Assembly (NCBI GenBank): GCA_963696625.1
Contig: CAVOKZ010000041.1
Coordinates: forward strand, 1 to 60,292
DNA from: JAWVFN01 sp963696625
Lineage (GTDB): Bacteria > Actinomycetota > Thermoleophilia > Solirubrobacterales > 70-9
Reading direction: 5' to 3'
Length of the DNA stretch: 60,292 nt
The notes below the pieces were generated by a model. It saw nothing but the letters and a program-made list of their open reading frames with translations, did no database searches and was not told where the DNA came from. Below, in pieces: positions 34,760 through 43,622 of this stretch (position 1 is the stretch's first letter; each line of letters opens with the position of its first letter). The position numbers were made by a program, and so were the translations under genes.

Positions 34760-35669
34760 TGGACCTAGGATTCAGGGCGAGCGCGGGGTTCCAGAAAGGT
34801 CGTCGTCGGTTTCGACTCCCGCGACGAGGCGCCGGCAGCGCTTCGGCTGGCGCAGGCGCTGGCCACGGCGTCGAAGGCCGATCTGCACGTGGCCGTCGTC
34901 CTGCCGCGAGGCAGGATCCCCTTCGAGTGGGCGGTCTCCGGCGTCTGGTTCGCCGACGCGCTCAGCGAGCGGCTGTTCGAGGCCGCGGAGCGCGAGCCTC
35001 CGAGGCGGCGACTTCGTCCGCGCGCCGCTCGACGGTGGTCTCGGCGGTCGCTCCGCTGCTCGCGCCATATTCGAGTACGCGCGCGACCAGGAGGCCGACT
35101 TGATCGTGGTCGGCTCCAGCCATCGCGGGCCGGTGGGCCGCGTGCTCCCCGGGAGCGTCGGGGAGAGCCTGCTCAGCGGCGCGCCCTGCGCGATCGCAAT
35201 CGCGCCGCGCGGATTTGCGGATGGCGAGCTGGAGCACCACGGCGTGATCGGGATCGGCTTCGAGGGTGGCGCGGAGTCCGAGCTCGCCCTCGCCGAAGCG
35301 CGCGAGTGGGCCGGGGTGCTGGGCGCACGGCTGCGGGTGATCACCATCGTCCTGGGGCTGGCCGAGCTCGCGATCCAGGTGCCCAGATTCAACGAGCTGA
35401 ACGGTTCGCTGCGCGCCGAATACCAGGAGATTCTCGACGGCGCGATCGCGCAACTCGGCGACACGGTGGTAGCCGAGTCGGTCCTCGCCAAGGGGAATCC
35501 GGCGCAGATCCCCGCCGAGCAGGGAAAGACCCTTGACCTGCTGGTGCTCGGCTCGCGCGGGTACGGGCCGCTGCGGGCGGCGCTGGTGGGCGCCGTCTCG
35601 GCGAAGGTGATCAGGACCGCCCCCTGCCCCGTGCTGATCACCCCGCGCGCGAGCGCCGCGCCCGCCTAG
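34760..35669 (+). pseudogene. Tandem universal stress protein, frameshifted
   Basis: The N-terminal domain reads KVVVGFDSRDEAPAALRLAQ and HVAVVLPRGRIPFEWAVSGV in one frame. At about 35000 the match moves to another frame with ADLIVVGSSHRGPVGRVLPG, followed by a complete second domain ending LLVLGSRGYGPLRAALVGAV. The N-terminal frame has no start codon after its upstream stop at 34766; the ATG at 34760 is in yet another frame. At least two frameshifts are implied, or sequence errors. The second USP domain (from about 35220) is intact. Confidence 0.7.
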
Positions 35670-35698
35670 AGGCGAGCCACCGGCCCATCCCGGGGACC

Positions 35699-36457
35699 TC
35701 AACCAAACGCATTGTCGAGTCCCATCATCAGCGCGAAGCCGCCGAGCAACGCGAGTGACGCGGATAGCTCGTGGCCGTGGCCGTGGCTCTCCGGCACGAG
35801 CTCGTCCACGACCACATACAGCATCGCCCCTGCCGCGAACGCGAGTGCCCCAGCGAGCAGCGCTCCGGCGAGCTCGAAGGCCGCATAGGCGGCGAGCGCC
35901 GCCGGGGGCTCGACCACCCCGGTCAGCACCGCGACGCCAGCTGCGGCCCTCGGCGAGCTGCCGGCGGGGACGAGGGGCGCGGCCGCCGCGAATCCCTCGG
36001 GGACGTTCTGGATGCCGATCGCGATCGCTAGCGGCAGCCCGAGGTCGGGTCCGCCGGCGGCGAACGCCACTCCGACAGCGAGCCCCTCGGGCACGTTGTG
36101 GATTGTCAGCGCCGAGAGCAGCAGCATGGCGCGGTCGCGAGCCGCGAGCTCTTCAGCCGCCGGCCGCCCCCGCTCGCGAAACCGCACGTGCGCATGGGGG
36201 ACGAGCAAGTCGAGGAGTGCGATGAAGCCGGAGCCGAGGGCGAAACCAACCAGCACCTCGCCCAGCGAGCCGCGGTCAAGCGCGGGGACGAGCAGACTGA
36301 ACGCGGTCGCCGCGAGCATCACCCCGGCCGTGAAGCCGAGCAACGTGTCGAGCGTGAGTGCGGTCGGGCGCCGAACCAAGAGGACGGCCACCCCGCCGAG
36401 CCCGGTGGCAAGCCCGGGAACGATCAGTCCCAAGAGCGTTTCGGCGTCCAACGGCAT
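35699..36457 (-). CDS. ZIP-family metal transporter
   Basis: A 252-aa membrane protein with eight predicted helices. Paired metal-site motifs TIHNVPEGLAVGV and GIQNVPEGFAAAAP in helices 4 and 5, and a His-rich loop SHGHGHELS near the C-terminus. Likely Zn2+ or other divalent metal uptake or release. With the P2 ATPase it gives the segment a metal-homeostasis flavour. Confidence 0.92.
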   Translation of the reverse strand: MPLDAETLLGLIVPGLATGLGGVAVLLVRRPTALTLDTLLGFTAGVMLAATAFSLLVPALDRGSLGEVLVGFALGSGFIALLDLLVPHAHVRFRERGRPAAEELAARDRAMLLLSALTIHNVPEGLAVGVAFAAGGPDLGLPLAIAIGIQNVPEGFAAAAPLVPAGSSPRAAAGVAVLTGVVEPPAALAAYAAFELAGALLAGALAFAAGAMLYVVVDELVPESHGHGHELSASLALLGGFALMMGLDNAFG

Positions 36458-36777
36458 GCCAGGTTATTCGCTCGGCCCGTGCCCCTCGATCGAAGTGGGC
36501 GAACCCCGGCGCTTCGGCCCCAGAGGAAGACCGTCCGAGCTAGTCCCACGGCCCAATCAGGCCCCAGCGGGAAACACTCGAACCTCAGCTGATGTAGCAC
36601 CCCGTCTGTCAACCCCCCAGCGCGATGCCCCACCAGACTGCCACCCCCAGGTCGCCCCTAAGAGTCTGGGATACAAGGCCGCGTGGACGACCGGACTCAA
36701 CCTGCCCGGAGGCCGCCCCCACAGAGGCGGCCATCGAGGTTCATCTCGTCGTGGCTTTCGCGTTGCGTGCCCGAGCT
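36458..36777. other. Intergenic, nothing recognised
   Basis: A 320-bp gap between the ZIP gene start and the recombinase stop. Open frames here are antisense shadows; no RNA gene or repeat is evident. Confidence 0.45.
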
Positions 36778-37365
36778 TCACACGAGCGCCGTCGCCGCCG
36801 GGATCAGCGGCGCGCACCGGCCGTGCACGGTCTCGATGATTTCCCCAGCGTCGATCCCCTCCAGGTACACCGAGGTGATGCCCAGGTTGGCGTGACCGAG
36901 CTGACGCTGGATCACGTTGAGCGAGACGCCCTCCCGCGCCATCTCCACCGCATGGGCGTGACGCAGCTGGTGCGGCGCGAATCGTCGGCGCACTCCGGTC
37001 CTCACCGCCAGGCGCCGGAACTGCGTCCGCACCGAAGGCGCCGACCAGGGCTGACCGGCGGTCGGGCCCTTCACCACACAGAAAAGCGGGCCCACCGGCA
37101 GCGCGACGCGGTGCTCGAGCCAGGGCCGAAGCTGCTGCCAGCCCCACTCGTCCATGCGACCTCGCGGCGGCGTCCTCCCTTGCCGCGGCGGACCAGGATC
37201 GCCCCGCGGCCGGACTCGAGGTCTCCCTCGGTCAGGGCCAGCGCCTCGGAGATCCGCAGCCCTGCCCGCCACAGGACGACGATCAGGCCGCGCAGTCGGA
37301 TCCCTGACGGGCGCTCGCCAGCCTCGCGCATCACCGCCATGATCTCCTCCACCCTGGGCGGACCA
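36778..37365 (-). pseudogene. Tyrosine recombinase, truncated and frameshifted
   Basis: Catalytic domain of a phage-integrase/XerD-type recombinase. The first Arg is in LWRAGLRISEALALTEGDLE, then after one missing base (about 37150, in the REVA/MDEW join) the other frame carries the HxxR in FAPHQLRHAHAVEMA, LGHANLGITSVYLEGID with the nucleophile Tyr. The N-terminal DNA-binding domain is cut off where the 245-bp repeat begins at 37366. Inactive as read. Confidence 0.85.
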
Positions 37366-37610
37366 TAAGCGCCGCGGCACGCGCCAGAAGTCCACCTTCC
37401 GCTTCGAGGACGACGTCCCGGGCGTCACCTTTAGCTGCCGGCTCGACCGGCGGCACCCGAAACCCTGCAGCTCGCCGAAGGTCTACCGCAACCTCAAGGA
37501 CGGAATCCACACCTTCACCGTGTACTCGGTCGACGTGGCCGGCAACGAGTCGCCTCCGCAGACGGTGCGCTTCAGGGTCGGTAAGAAGTAGAGCGCGCGA
37601 AACCTCGGCG
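37366..37610. repeat. 245-bp direct repeat, copy 2
   Basis: Offset exactly 6064 bp from copy 1 and in the same orientation. It encodes the same Ig-like C-terminal fragment (stop at 37591), differing at HTFTVYSVDVAGN. It replaces the 5' part of the recombinase gene. The two copies enclose the archease, P2 ATPase, USP, ZIP and recombinase genes. Confidence 0.92.
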
Positions 37611-37759
37611 GGCGCCGCTCCTTTCGATCCGGAGGAGCGCCCACGGAGTTGGTGCCCTCAGTGGTGGAGCGCGCGAAACCGAGCACCTCGCATCGGCAGC
37701 GCCGCGAATCGCGGAAAGGGGCAGCGGGGCGGCGCCGGAACGGGCCGACGGCACGTGCC

Positions 37760-38020
37760 CTAGCTGCGTCGCCGCGGGTAGGCGACGGCTCGATGGCGAA
37801 TCGCGCGAATGATCACGCCGGGACCCTCGATCGTGTAGAGCGCGCGGTAGCTGCCGACGCGAGCCGACCAAAGGCCGCGCAACCGGCCGACGAGCTGCCT
37901 GCCGGCCCGTTCCGGCTCGATCCCGATCGCTGTCAGCGTCTCGAGCACGGCCTCGCGAACCGGTCCGGGAAGCGCCTCGAGATCGTGCCGCGCTCGCCGT
38001 GTGAGGCGCGGCTCAGCCAA
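37760..38020 (-). CDS. RelE/ParE-family toxin
   Basis: An 86-aa RelE-fold protein: RLTRRARHDLEALPGPVREA, VGRLRGLWSARVGSYRALY, and VIIRAIRHRAVAY at the C-terminus, with the Arg/His residues expected of a RelE-type ribosome-dependent RNase. TTG start overlapping the antitoxin stop by 8 bases. Confidence 0.88.
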   Translation of the reverse strand: MAEPRLTRRARHDLEALPGPVREAVLETLTAIGIEPERAGRQLVGRLRGLWSARVGSYRALYTIEGPGVIIRAIRHRAVAYPRRRS

Positions 38021-38285
38021 GCCCGAGCTCGCGCCTCACCTCGTCCAGGGGATACACGCGCCCCTCGCGGACGTCCGTCTCGCTCTCGCGCAGTGCCGCG
38101 AGTGTCTCCTCGTCTTCGAGCACCTCGAGCGTCTCGGCGATCGCCTCGTACTCCTCGCCCGAGAGCACGACTCCCGCGGGGCGGCCGTTGCGGGTGATGA
38201 CCACGTGCTCGTGGCGCTCGTTCACCTCGTCGAGCAGCTCGCTGAGCGTCGAACGTGCCTCCGTGAACGGGACTATCTTGGCCAT
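38013..38285 (-). CDS. Phd/YefM-family antitoxin
   Basis: A 90-aa antitoxin: MAKIVPFTEARSTLSELLDE, HVVITRNGRPAGVVLSGEEY, then an acidic helical tail that would wrap the toxin. I start at the ATG at 38285 because the Phd fold begins there; TGTACT about 10 bp upstream may be the -10 of a short leader. Expected to autorepress with its toxin. Confidence 0.88.
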   Translation of the reverse strand: MAKIVPFTEARSTLSELLDEVNERHEHVVITRNGRPAGVVLSGEEYEAIAETLEVLEDEETLAALRESETDVREGRVYPLDEVRRELGLG

Positions 38286-38397
38286 TGCCAGGAGAGTACA
38301 GGATTCTGCACAGATGCTGCTCCCCTTGCGCTCAGGCGCCATCTTCCTCGCGTGCGAGAACCCGAATCGGGCTGAAAGCAATCAATGCGTCGGTTTC

Positions 38398-38478
38398 ACC
38401 AGGTAGTCGCCGGCGTCCGCGCCGAAGCCGCGCAGCCTGTCAGTTGCTCGATCTCGGGAAGCATTGCCTCTAAGAGGA
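38398..38478 (-). pseudogene. Relic of a related response regulator
   Basis: Two receiver-domain pieces are joined directly: on the minus strand the start region MLPEIEQLT, with the same GGAAGCATT context as the two larger copies, runs straight into GFGADAGDYLVKP. About 90 codons between them are deleted. The second piece differs enough from the others (AGDYLVKP against EGADDYLVKP) to suggest a paralogue. Confidence 0.6.
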
Positions 38479-38493
38479 CGGGCGGGGCGGAGT

Positions 38494-38766
38494 TCATTCC
38501 CCCCTCGGCGAGGGAATCTCGACCACGCCGGCCGCGGTCCGGCAGCTGAGGACCCGGCCCGGGCCGACGCCGTGCACGTCGCGGACGACGTCGCCGTCGG
38601 CGTCGAGGAAGTAGATGTCGAGCCGGAACAGCATCCCGAAGGTGTGGACGCTGCGGCAACGAGGGATCACCAACCCGGCGCCGGCCCGCGAGCGGCGGCG
38701 CCAGGAGAGCCCCCGTAGCCGTTGGCGGCGTGTGCGGGCGACCGGAATGCCGTCGGGGAGATCCAT
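38494..38766 (-). CDS. DUF192 family protein
   Basis: A 90-aa DUF192 domain: RQRLRGLSWRRR, LVIPRCRSVHTFGMLFRLDI, FLDADGDVV, and a C-terminal VVEIPSPRGE, a complete short form. Function unknown; DUF192 proteins are often exported, but no signal peptide is seen. AAGAGAAGCG precedes the ATG. Confidence 0.85.
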   Translation of the reverse strand: MDLPDGIPVARTRRQRLRGLSWRRRSRAGAGLVIPRCRSVHTFGMLFRLDIYFLDADGDVVRDVHGVGPGRVLSCRTAAGVVEIPSPRGE

Positions 38767-38802
38767 CGCTTCTCTTAGGCTGCGGAGCGATGGAGTACGC
38801 GG

Positions 38803-39285
38803 ATGACGAGTAGCGGCCTCAGCCCCGGCCCCGATGGACGGCCACGCTGCGGGTGGTGTGTAGGAGCGCCCGACTACCTCGCCTGCCACGACGACGAGTG
38901 GGGCCGGCCGCTGCGGGGCGACACCGAGCTGTTCGAGTCGATGATGCTCGAGGCGTTCCAGTCCGGGCTGTCGTGGCTGACCATCCTGCGCAAGCGCGAG
39001 AACTTCCGCGGGGCGTTCGAGGGCTTCGAGATCGACAAGGTCGCCGGCTACGGAGCGCGGAAGAAGAAGCGTCTGATGGCCGACGCCGGGATCCTCCGCA
39101 CCCGAGCCAAGATCGAGGCGACGATCGCCAACGCAAAGGCGACGCGCGAACTCCAGGCGGGCGGCGAGACGCTCACCGACCTGCTCTGGGGCTTTCGCCC
39201 CGCCCGAGCGCGCGAAGGCGCCGCGCAAGCTCAGCGACCTCGAGCCCACGCGGGCTGCGCGTTCGTCGACGTGACGGCTCGCTGA
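38803..39285 (+). CDS. tag: DNA-3-methyladenine glycosylase I, C-terminus altered
   Basis: Base-excision enzyme for 3-methyladenine. RCGWCVGAPDYLACHDDEWG holds the zinc Cys/His ligands and SGLSWLTILRKRENFRGAF the catalytic region. After TDLLWGF the frame ceases to match; the family continuation FAPPERAKAPRKLSDLEPTR is readable one base over and then stops, without the usual GFRFVGPTT end. So it has a frameshift near 39190 and a lost C-terminus. Probably inactive unless this is a sequence error. Confidence 0.75.
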   Translation: MTSSGLSPGPDGRPRCGWCVGAPDYLACHDDEWGRPLRGDTELFESMMLEAFQSGLSWLTILRKRENFRGAFEGFEIDKVAGYGARKKKRLMADAGILRTRAKIEATIANAKATRELQAGGETLTDLLWGFRPARAREGAAQAQRPRAHAGCAFVDVTAR

Positions 39286-39334
39286 GCATCCGCCGATACC
39301 ACCATCTGGGTGCAAATGCACGTTCAGGGGAACA

Positions 39335-39889
39335 TTGGCGTTGACGCCCACCGACCCGATTCGCAACTATCTCCAGCACGGCATCCGCCCCATGGGAGGT
39401 GCGGGCCGGACCAAGACCTTGAGAGACGAAACCGCACGCAGAGGCAACTACGAGTCGGGCTCCGACTACGTCCTGGAATACGGCGAGCTGCGCTTCTCGT
39501 TCAACGAGGATGACTTCGCCCAGCGAGTAGAACAGGCGGCGGTCAAGCTCGGCTTCGTCAACCAGGGACTCTCCGAGGACGAGCTCCACGACCTGCTCGA
39601 GCTCGCGGTCAACGGCGAGATCGGCGAGCCCTCCTCCCCGCTCGGCGAGCACGTCAACTCCAACTGGGACGAGCTCGTCGGCCCCTCGAACCGCAGCCTC
39701 GTCCATTGGCTGCGGCGCCTCGTCTTCCGCGGCGCCTGGCTCGACCAGCGGGTCAAGGAGGGCGAGCTCGACATCGTCTTCGACGAGGACGCCCACACCT
39801 TCGGCTACGTCCAGCCCGACCGCGACCACGAGCTGATCGAGCTCTCCAAGGAGCCTTCGTGGTCGGAGGTCGCCTACATCAAAGACTGA
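39335..39889 (+). CDS. Hypothetical protein
   Basis: A 184-aa acidic, soluble protein with no signal peptide, starting TTG after AGGGG. Two regions are visible: a charged N-terminal part with DPIRNYLQHGIRPMGGAGRT and a helical middle with GLSEDELHDLLELAVNGEIG. I do not recognise the family. It lies 55 bp before fur. The full-length clean frame supports it as real. Confidence 0.7.
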   Translation: MALTPTDPIRNYLQHGIRPMGGAGRTKTLRDETARRGNYESGSDYVLEYGELRFSFNEDDFAQRVEQAAVKLGFVNQGLSEDELHDLLELAVNGEIGEPSSPLGEHVNSNWDELVGPSNRSLVHWLRRLVFRGAWLDQRVKEGELDIVFDEDAHTFGYVQPDRDHELIELSKEPSWSEVAYIKD

Positions 39890-39916
39890 CCCGGGCCGCC
39901 CGCGAGGCGGCTTTCT

Positions 39917-39944
39917 CGTTCTGAGAACGGGGTATCATTTGGGC
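39917..39944 (+). promoter_or_regulatory. fur promoter and palindrome
   Basis: TATCAT (39933-39938) lies 6 bp before the fur ATG, a leaderless arrangement. A perfect 13-bp palindrome, CGTTCTGAGAACG (39917-39929), sits just upstream, over the likely -35 region, and may be an autoregulatory operator. Confidence 0.6.
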
Positions 39945-40421
39945 ATGGCCACGAAAGCGCATCCCGCCCATCCATCGAAGGAGGAGTGGGAGAAGAAGGC
40001 GACCGAGACCCTCGCCCAGTCGGGCTATCGCTCCGGGGGCGCCCGCACCGCGGTGGTCGAGCTCCTCGCCGAACAGGACTGTTGCCTCTCCGCCCAGCAG
40101 ATCCACGACCGGCTGCGCGACGGCGGCCGTAAGGTCGGCATCGCAAGCGTCTACCGGGCGCTCGAGGTGCTCGAGGACGAGGAGCTGATCCACCGGCTCG
40201 AGGTCGGCGACGGCGGCTCGCGCTATGAGCCCGCGCTTCCGGGCGGCGATCACCACCACCACATCATCTGCGACGACTGCGGCGACGTCGTCGCCTTCGA
40301 GGATCCGCAGCTCGAGGATGCGATCGAGAAGCTCGCCGGGCGCCTGCCCCACATGGTCTCGACCCACGACGTGATCATCCACGGGCGCTGCGGCGGCTGC
40401 TCCCCCGCCCGCGGCCGATAA
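39945..40421 (+). CDS. fur: Fur-family metalloregulator
   Basis: A 158-aa repressor: winged helix with LSAQQIHDRLRDGGRKVGIA and SVYRALEVLEDEELIHRLE, then the metal-binding dimerisation domain HHHHIICDDCGDVVAFED and a C-terminal CGGC pair. Both CxxC motifs imply a structural zinc. Whether it senses Fe, Zn or peroxide is not decidable. Start at 39945 chosen from the leaderless promoter; one codon pair upstream (39939) is also open. Confidence 0.93.
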   Translation: MATKAHPAHPSKEEWEKKATETLAQSGYRSGGARTAVVELLAEQDCCLSAQQIHDRLRDGGRKVGIASVYRALEVLEDEELIHRLEVGDGGSRYEPALPGGDHHHHIICDDCGDVVAFEDPQLEDAIEKLAGRLPHMVSTHDVIIHGRCGGCSPARGR

Positions 40422-40445
40422 GGGCCATTCACGGAGGGCCGTGGA

Positions 40446-40481
40446 CCGGCGCCTCCGGACGCGGAGCGCAGGAGGCGCCGG
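40446..40481. terminator. Strong hairpin after fur
   Basis: 11-bp perfect arms CCGGCGCCTCC and GGAGGCGCCGG with a 14-base loop between two convergent genes. No T tract, but stability and position fit a bidirectional terminator in a high-GC genome. Confidence 0.7.
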
Positions 40482-40564
40482 ATGATGTTGATGCATGGCA
40501 CCCAGCTGCACGACACATCAAGCGGATGCCGGGCGGCTGGACCCCGACTCGGAGTCAGTTCAGC

Positions 40565-41239
40565 CTAGGCGAGGGCGGCGACGGCGTCGGGGACGCCCTC
40601 GGCCGCGCTGGGAAAGCGCGGAGACCAGCCGAGCTCGCGCTTGATCTTGGCGTTTGAGGAGCGCGCCGAGCGGGTCACCGCCTTGACCGGGTCGGGGCCG
40701 GCTACAAGCCGCGCGAGCCAGAGCGGCACCCGCCGCGGGGCGCCCCGGCCGAGCGCCTCCGCGGTCCCGGCGACGAAGTCGTAGAAGCTGATCGGCTCGT
40801 CGTCCACCACGTGGTAGAGCGAGCCCGGCTCGCCGCGCTCGGCGGCGTCTGCGAAGGCGGCGGCGACGTCCTCGACCCGGACCACGTCCCAGAGGTTCTC
40901 GCCGGAGCCGATCACCGCGAAGCGCCCCGGCTGGCGCAGGCGCCTGACGAACTCCTCCTCGTACCAGCCGCCCGGGCCGTAGACGTGCGAGGGACGGATG
41001 ATCACGGCGTCGAGACCCGACTCGCGCACCAGCCTCTCCCCCTCCTGCTTCGAGCGCCCGTAGGCCGTCTCCACCGGCAGCTCGGTCTCCTCGTCGAGCA
41101 GCTCGCCGGCGGCGTCGCCGGTGACGACGGTCGAGGCGAAGATGAAGGCGGGCCGGAGGGCTCGTGACCGTGCTCGGAGAAGCTCACGGCAGACGAAACC
41201 GCCGAGAAAGCCGCTTGCCCCCGTGACCAGGACCTTCAT
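40565..41239 (-). pseudogene. NAD-dependent epimerase/SDR, internal deletion
   Basis: Extended SDR: MKVLVTGASGFLGGFVCREL is the dinucleotide loop, then FASTVVTGDAAG, AYGRSKQEGERLV with the YxxxK pair, and IIRPSHVYGPGG. About 60-80 residues expected between the loop and FASTVV are missing, replaced by RARSRALRPAF; in another frame this join reads SEHGHEPSGP, echoing the lost RGHE segment, so a deletion with a frame change is likely. It overlaps glpD's stop in an ATGA junction. Confidence 0.7.
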
Positions 41240-42951
41240 CGCGGAGAGCCTGTTGCCGCGGGATCGATCCCCTCGCGCTCGGCGACAGCCGGCCACGCTT
41301 CGGCCTCGGCAGCGACCCTCTTCTTCGACCAACCCAGCTCCTCGCCGAGCAGCTCGGCGAGGAGCGCCGCGACCTTGCCGTTGCGGAGGTTGGGCGCGGT
41401 GAGCAGGCCCAGGCGGGTCCGGCGCAGCAGCACGTCGGCGACCGAGCGCGCCTGTTCGGCGCGCGCGGCGATCACGACCTCGGCGAGCATGTCGGGCCGG
41501 CCGGGGACGATCGCCTCGGCCAGCTCGCTGCGCTCGTCGGCGACGGCGAGCACGGTGCGGGCCGCGTGGCCGTAGCGGAAGGCGAGCTGCTCGCGGGCGC
41601 CGTCGGGGATCACGGCCGACGTCTTGAGATCGTCCTCCGAGGCCTCCATTCCAAGCGGGATCTCGGCGGTGCGGCACCGTGCGTCGCGTCCGTCGCGCTC
41701 GACGATCCGGTCGACCACCTGTTTCGCCATCCGCCGCCAGGTCGTCAGCTTGCCGCCGGTGATCGTCAGCATCCCCGAGGAGGTCTCGTAGAGCTCCGCC
41801 TTGCGCGAGATGTCGACCGACTTCTTCGGGTCGGCGGCCGAGATCAGCGGCCGCACCCCGGCGTAGGCGCCGGTCAGGTCGCCGACGCCGAGATCGAGCC
41901 CGAAGAACTCGTTCACCGCGTCGAGCAGATAGCTGATGTCGTCGCTGCCGGGCGGGACCGTGTCGATGTCCCCGTCGTAGTCGTTGTCAGTGGTCCCGAT
42001 CAGCGTGCGGTCGTACCAGGGAAGGGCGAAGATCGTGCGGTCCTCGCCCGCGGGAATGATGCAGGCGGCGGTGCCGATCGGCAGGTCGTCGAAGGAGACG
42101 GTGACGTGCGATCCGCGGCTGGGGCTGATTCGCGGGATCTCCTCCTCGGTGAGGATCTCCTCGGGGCGGATGCGGTCGGCCCAGACTCCGGTCGCGTTGA
42201 CCACGTTCGCGGCGTGGATGCGGATCGACTCGCCGCTCTCGGCCTCGGTGAAGACGACGCCCGCGGCGAGCCCGCCCTCGTCTGCGATCTCGGTGACCTC
42301 GGCGCCGTTGAGGAGCACGGCGCCGAACCGCTCGGCCTCGCCGAGGATCGTCAGCGTCAGCCGCACGTCGTCGGTCTGACAGTCGTAGAACATGTAGGCG
42401 CCGGACACCTCGCGCGGCGCGAGCGCCGGAATCAGCTCGGCAGCCTCCTCGCCGCTGATCGTGTGGTGGCGCTCGGGGCTCCAGTAGTGCTCGGGGTCCT
42501 CCTCGCGCAGCTTCTCTCGCTCGCCCCTGCCCCGCCCCACCCTCGAGGTGGCCATGACGTCATAGAGGTTGAGGCCGGCTCCGAGGACCCGGCTCTTGCG
42601 GTCCTCTCCGAGCGAGGGCACCAGGAACGGCGTCGGGTAAACCAGGTGAGGGGCGAGCTGGACCATCAGCTGGCGCTCGAGCAGCGCCTCACGGACGAGA
42701 CCGAGGTCGAAGTTCTGCAGGTAGCGGAGCCCGCCGTGGACCATCTTCGAGGAGCGGCTCGACGTGCCCTGGGCGTAGTCGCCGCGCTCGACCAGCGCGA
42801 CGGAGTAGCCGCGCGACGCCGCGTCGAGCGCGACCCCGGCGCCGGTGATGCCGCCGCCGACCACGACGACGTCGAACTCGTCCTCGGTCAGCGCGGTGAT
42901 CGCGTCGGCGCGCGAGATCACGCGATGGCCGATCCCACGGCCATGTGCCAC
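41236..42951 (-). CDS. glpD: Glycerol-3-phosphate dehydrogenase (FAD)
   Basis: Membrane-associated FAD enzyme oxidising glycerol-3-phosphate to dihydroxyacetone phosphate and feeding electrons to quinone. The 571-aa protein has the FAD loop DVVVVGGGITGAGVALDAAS, SSKMVHGGLRYLQNFDLGLV, NATGVWADRI, WYDRTLIGTTDNDYDGD and GGKLTTWRRMAKQV, plus the C-terminal DAO_C domain. Glycerol-3-phosphate could come from the GDPD encoded at 23652, though the genes are not linked. Confidence 0.96.
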   Translation of the reverse strand: MAHGRGIGHRVISRADAITALTEDEFDVVVVGGGITGAGVALDAASRGYSVALVERGDYAQGTSSRSSKMVHGGLRYLQNFDLGLVREALLERQLMVQLAPHLVYPTPFLVPSLGEDRKSRVLGAGLNLYDVMATSRVGRGRGEREKLREEDPEHYWSPERHHTISGEEAAELIPALAPREVSGAYMFYDCQTDDVRLTLTILGEAERFGAVLLNGAEVTEIADEGGLAAGVVFTEAESGESIRIHAANVVNATGVWADRIRPEEILTEEEIPRISPSRGSHVTVSFDDLPIGTAACIIPAGEDRTIFALPWYDRTLIGTTDNDYDGDIDTVPPGSDDISYLLDAVNEFFGLDLGVGDLTGAYAGVRPLISAADPKKSVDISRKAELYETSSGMLTITGGKLTTWRRMAKQVVDRIVERDGRDARCRTAEIPLGMEASEDDLKTSAVIPDGAREQLAFRYGHAARTVLAVADERSELAEAIVPGRPDMLAEVVIAARAEQARSVADVLLRRTRLGLLTAPNLRNGKVAALLAELLGEELGWSKKRVAAEAEAWPAVAEREGIDPAATGSPR

Positions 42952-42993
42952 TGGGGGCGGCCGTGGCCGAGCAGATCGAGGACGCAGGGTGCA

Positions 42994-43014
42994 GCCTTTG
43001 GCGGCGCCAAAGGC
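42994..43014. terminator. Perfect hairpin between nitroreductase and glpD
   Basis: 9-bp arms GCCTTTGGC and GCCAAAGGC around GGC. On the minus strand it lies after the nitroreductase stop and before the glpD start, so it could end the first message or act as an operator. Confidence 0.5.
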
Positions 43015-43086
43015 AAACCCGAGGACGAAGAGATGCGAAGTGCCACGGCCGTCATCCAGGGGTGCATGGTCGTGGATCGCCCATCG

Positions 43087-43595
43087 CTATGCCAGGAACT
43101 CCGCGGTCTGCTCGGACGGGCGCTGGGGCGGCTTCTGCTCCTGAACCGGGTGCCCAAGATGGAGTAGGCCGACGAAGCGCTCGTCGTCGCGCAGGCCGAC
43201 CGCGGCGCGGCCCTCGTCGGTCCGCAGCACGCTCGGAGTGCGCCAGTAGCCGGCCAATCCGTGGGCGTGGGCACCGAGCAGCACGATGTAGGCGGCGACC
43301 GCGGTCGCGTGCAGATCCTCCTCGTCCTGCTCGGGTTCGCCGCCGAGCTTGGCCGAGCAGACGACGAGGGTCGGCGCCCGGTCGAGCTTCGGCGCCGCCT
43401 CGGGGCCGGCCGCCTGCTTGAGGCGCTCGAGCGCCTCGGGCCCGATCACGCGGAAGCGCCACGGCGCGGTCAGGTGGTGATTCGGCGCCCACTGGGCGAG
43501 GCCTCGAACAGCTCCTCGAGCGTCGCACGATCGACCGCCCCGGGCCGGTAGGCCTTGTGGGTGCGGCGACCGCGGATCGCTTCCTCGACGTCCAT
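43087..43595 (-). pseudogene. Nitroreductase family protein, single frameshift
   Basis: FMN-binding nitroreductase fold. The first 30 codons (MDVEEAIRGRRTHKAYRPG, ending LEELFEA) are in one frame; from about 43500 the match LAQWAPNHHLTAPWRFRVIG continues in another, through VVCSAKLGGEPEQDE and AYIVLLGAHAHGLAGYWRTP to the stop. Total length is one base short of 170 codons, so a single-base deletion explains it. Sequence error or recent pseudogene. Confidence 0.8.
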
Positions 43596-43622
43596 CGCTT
43601 CCGAGCGTAGTTGACCCGGCGG

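Noticed and set aside
37071..37352. Stand-alone small gene starting MEEIMAVMREAGERPSG
   Set aside because: It is the front half of the frameshifted tyrosine recombinase, not a separate protein.
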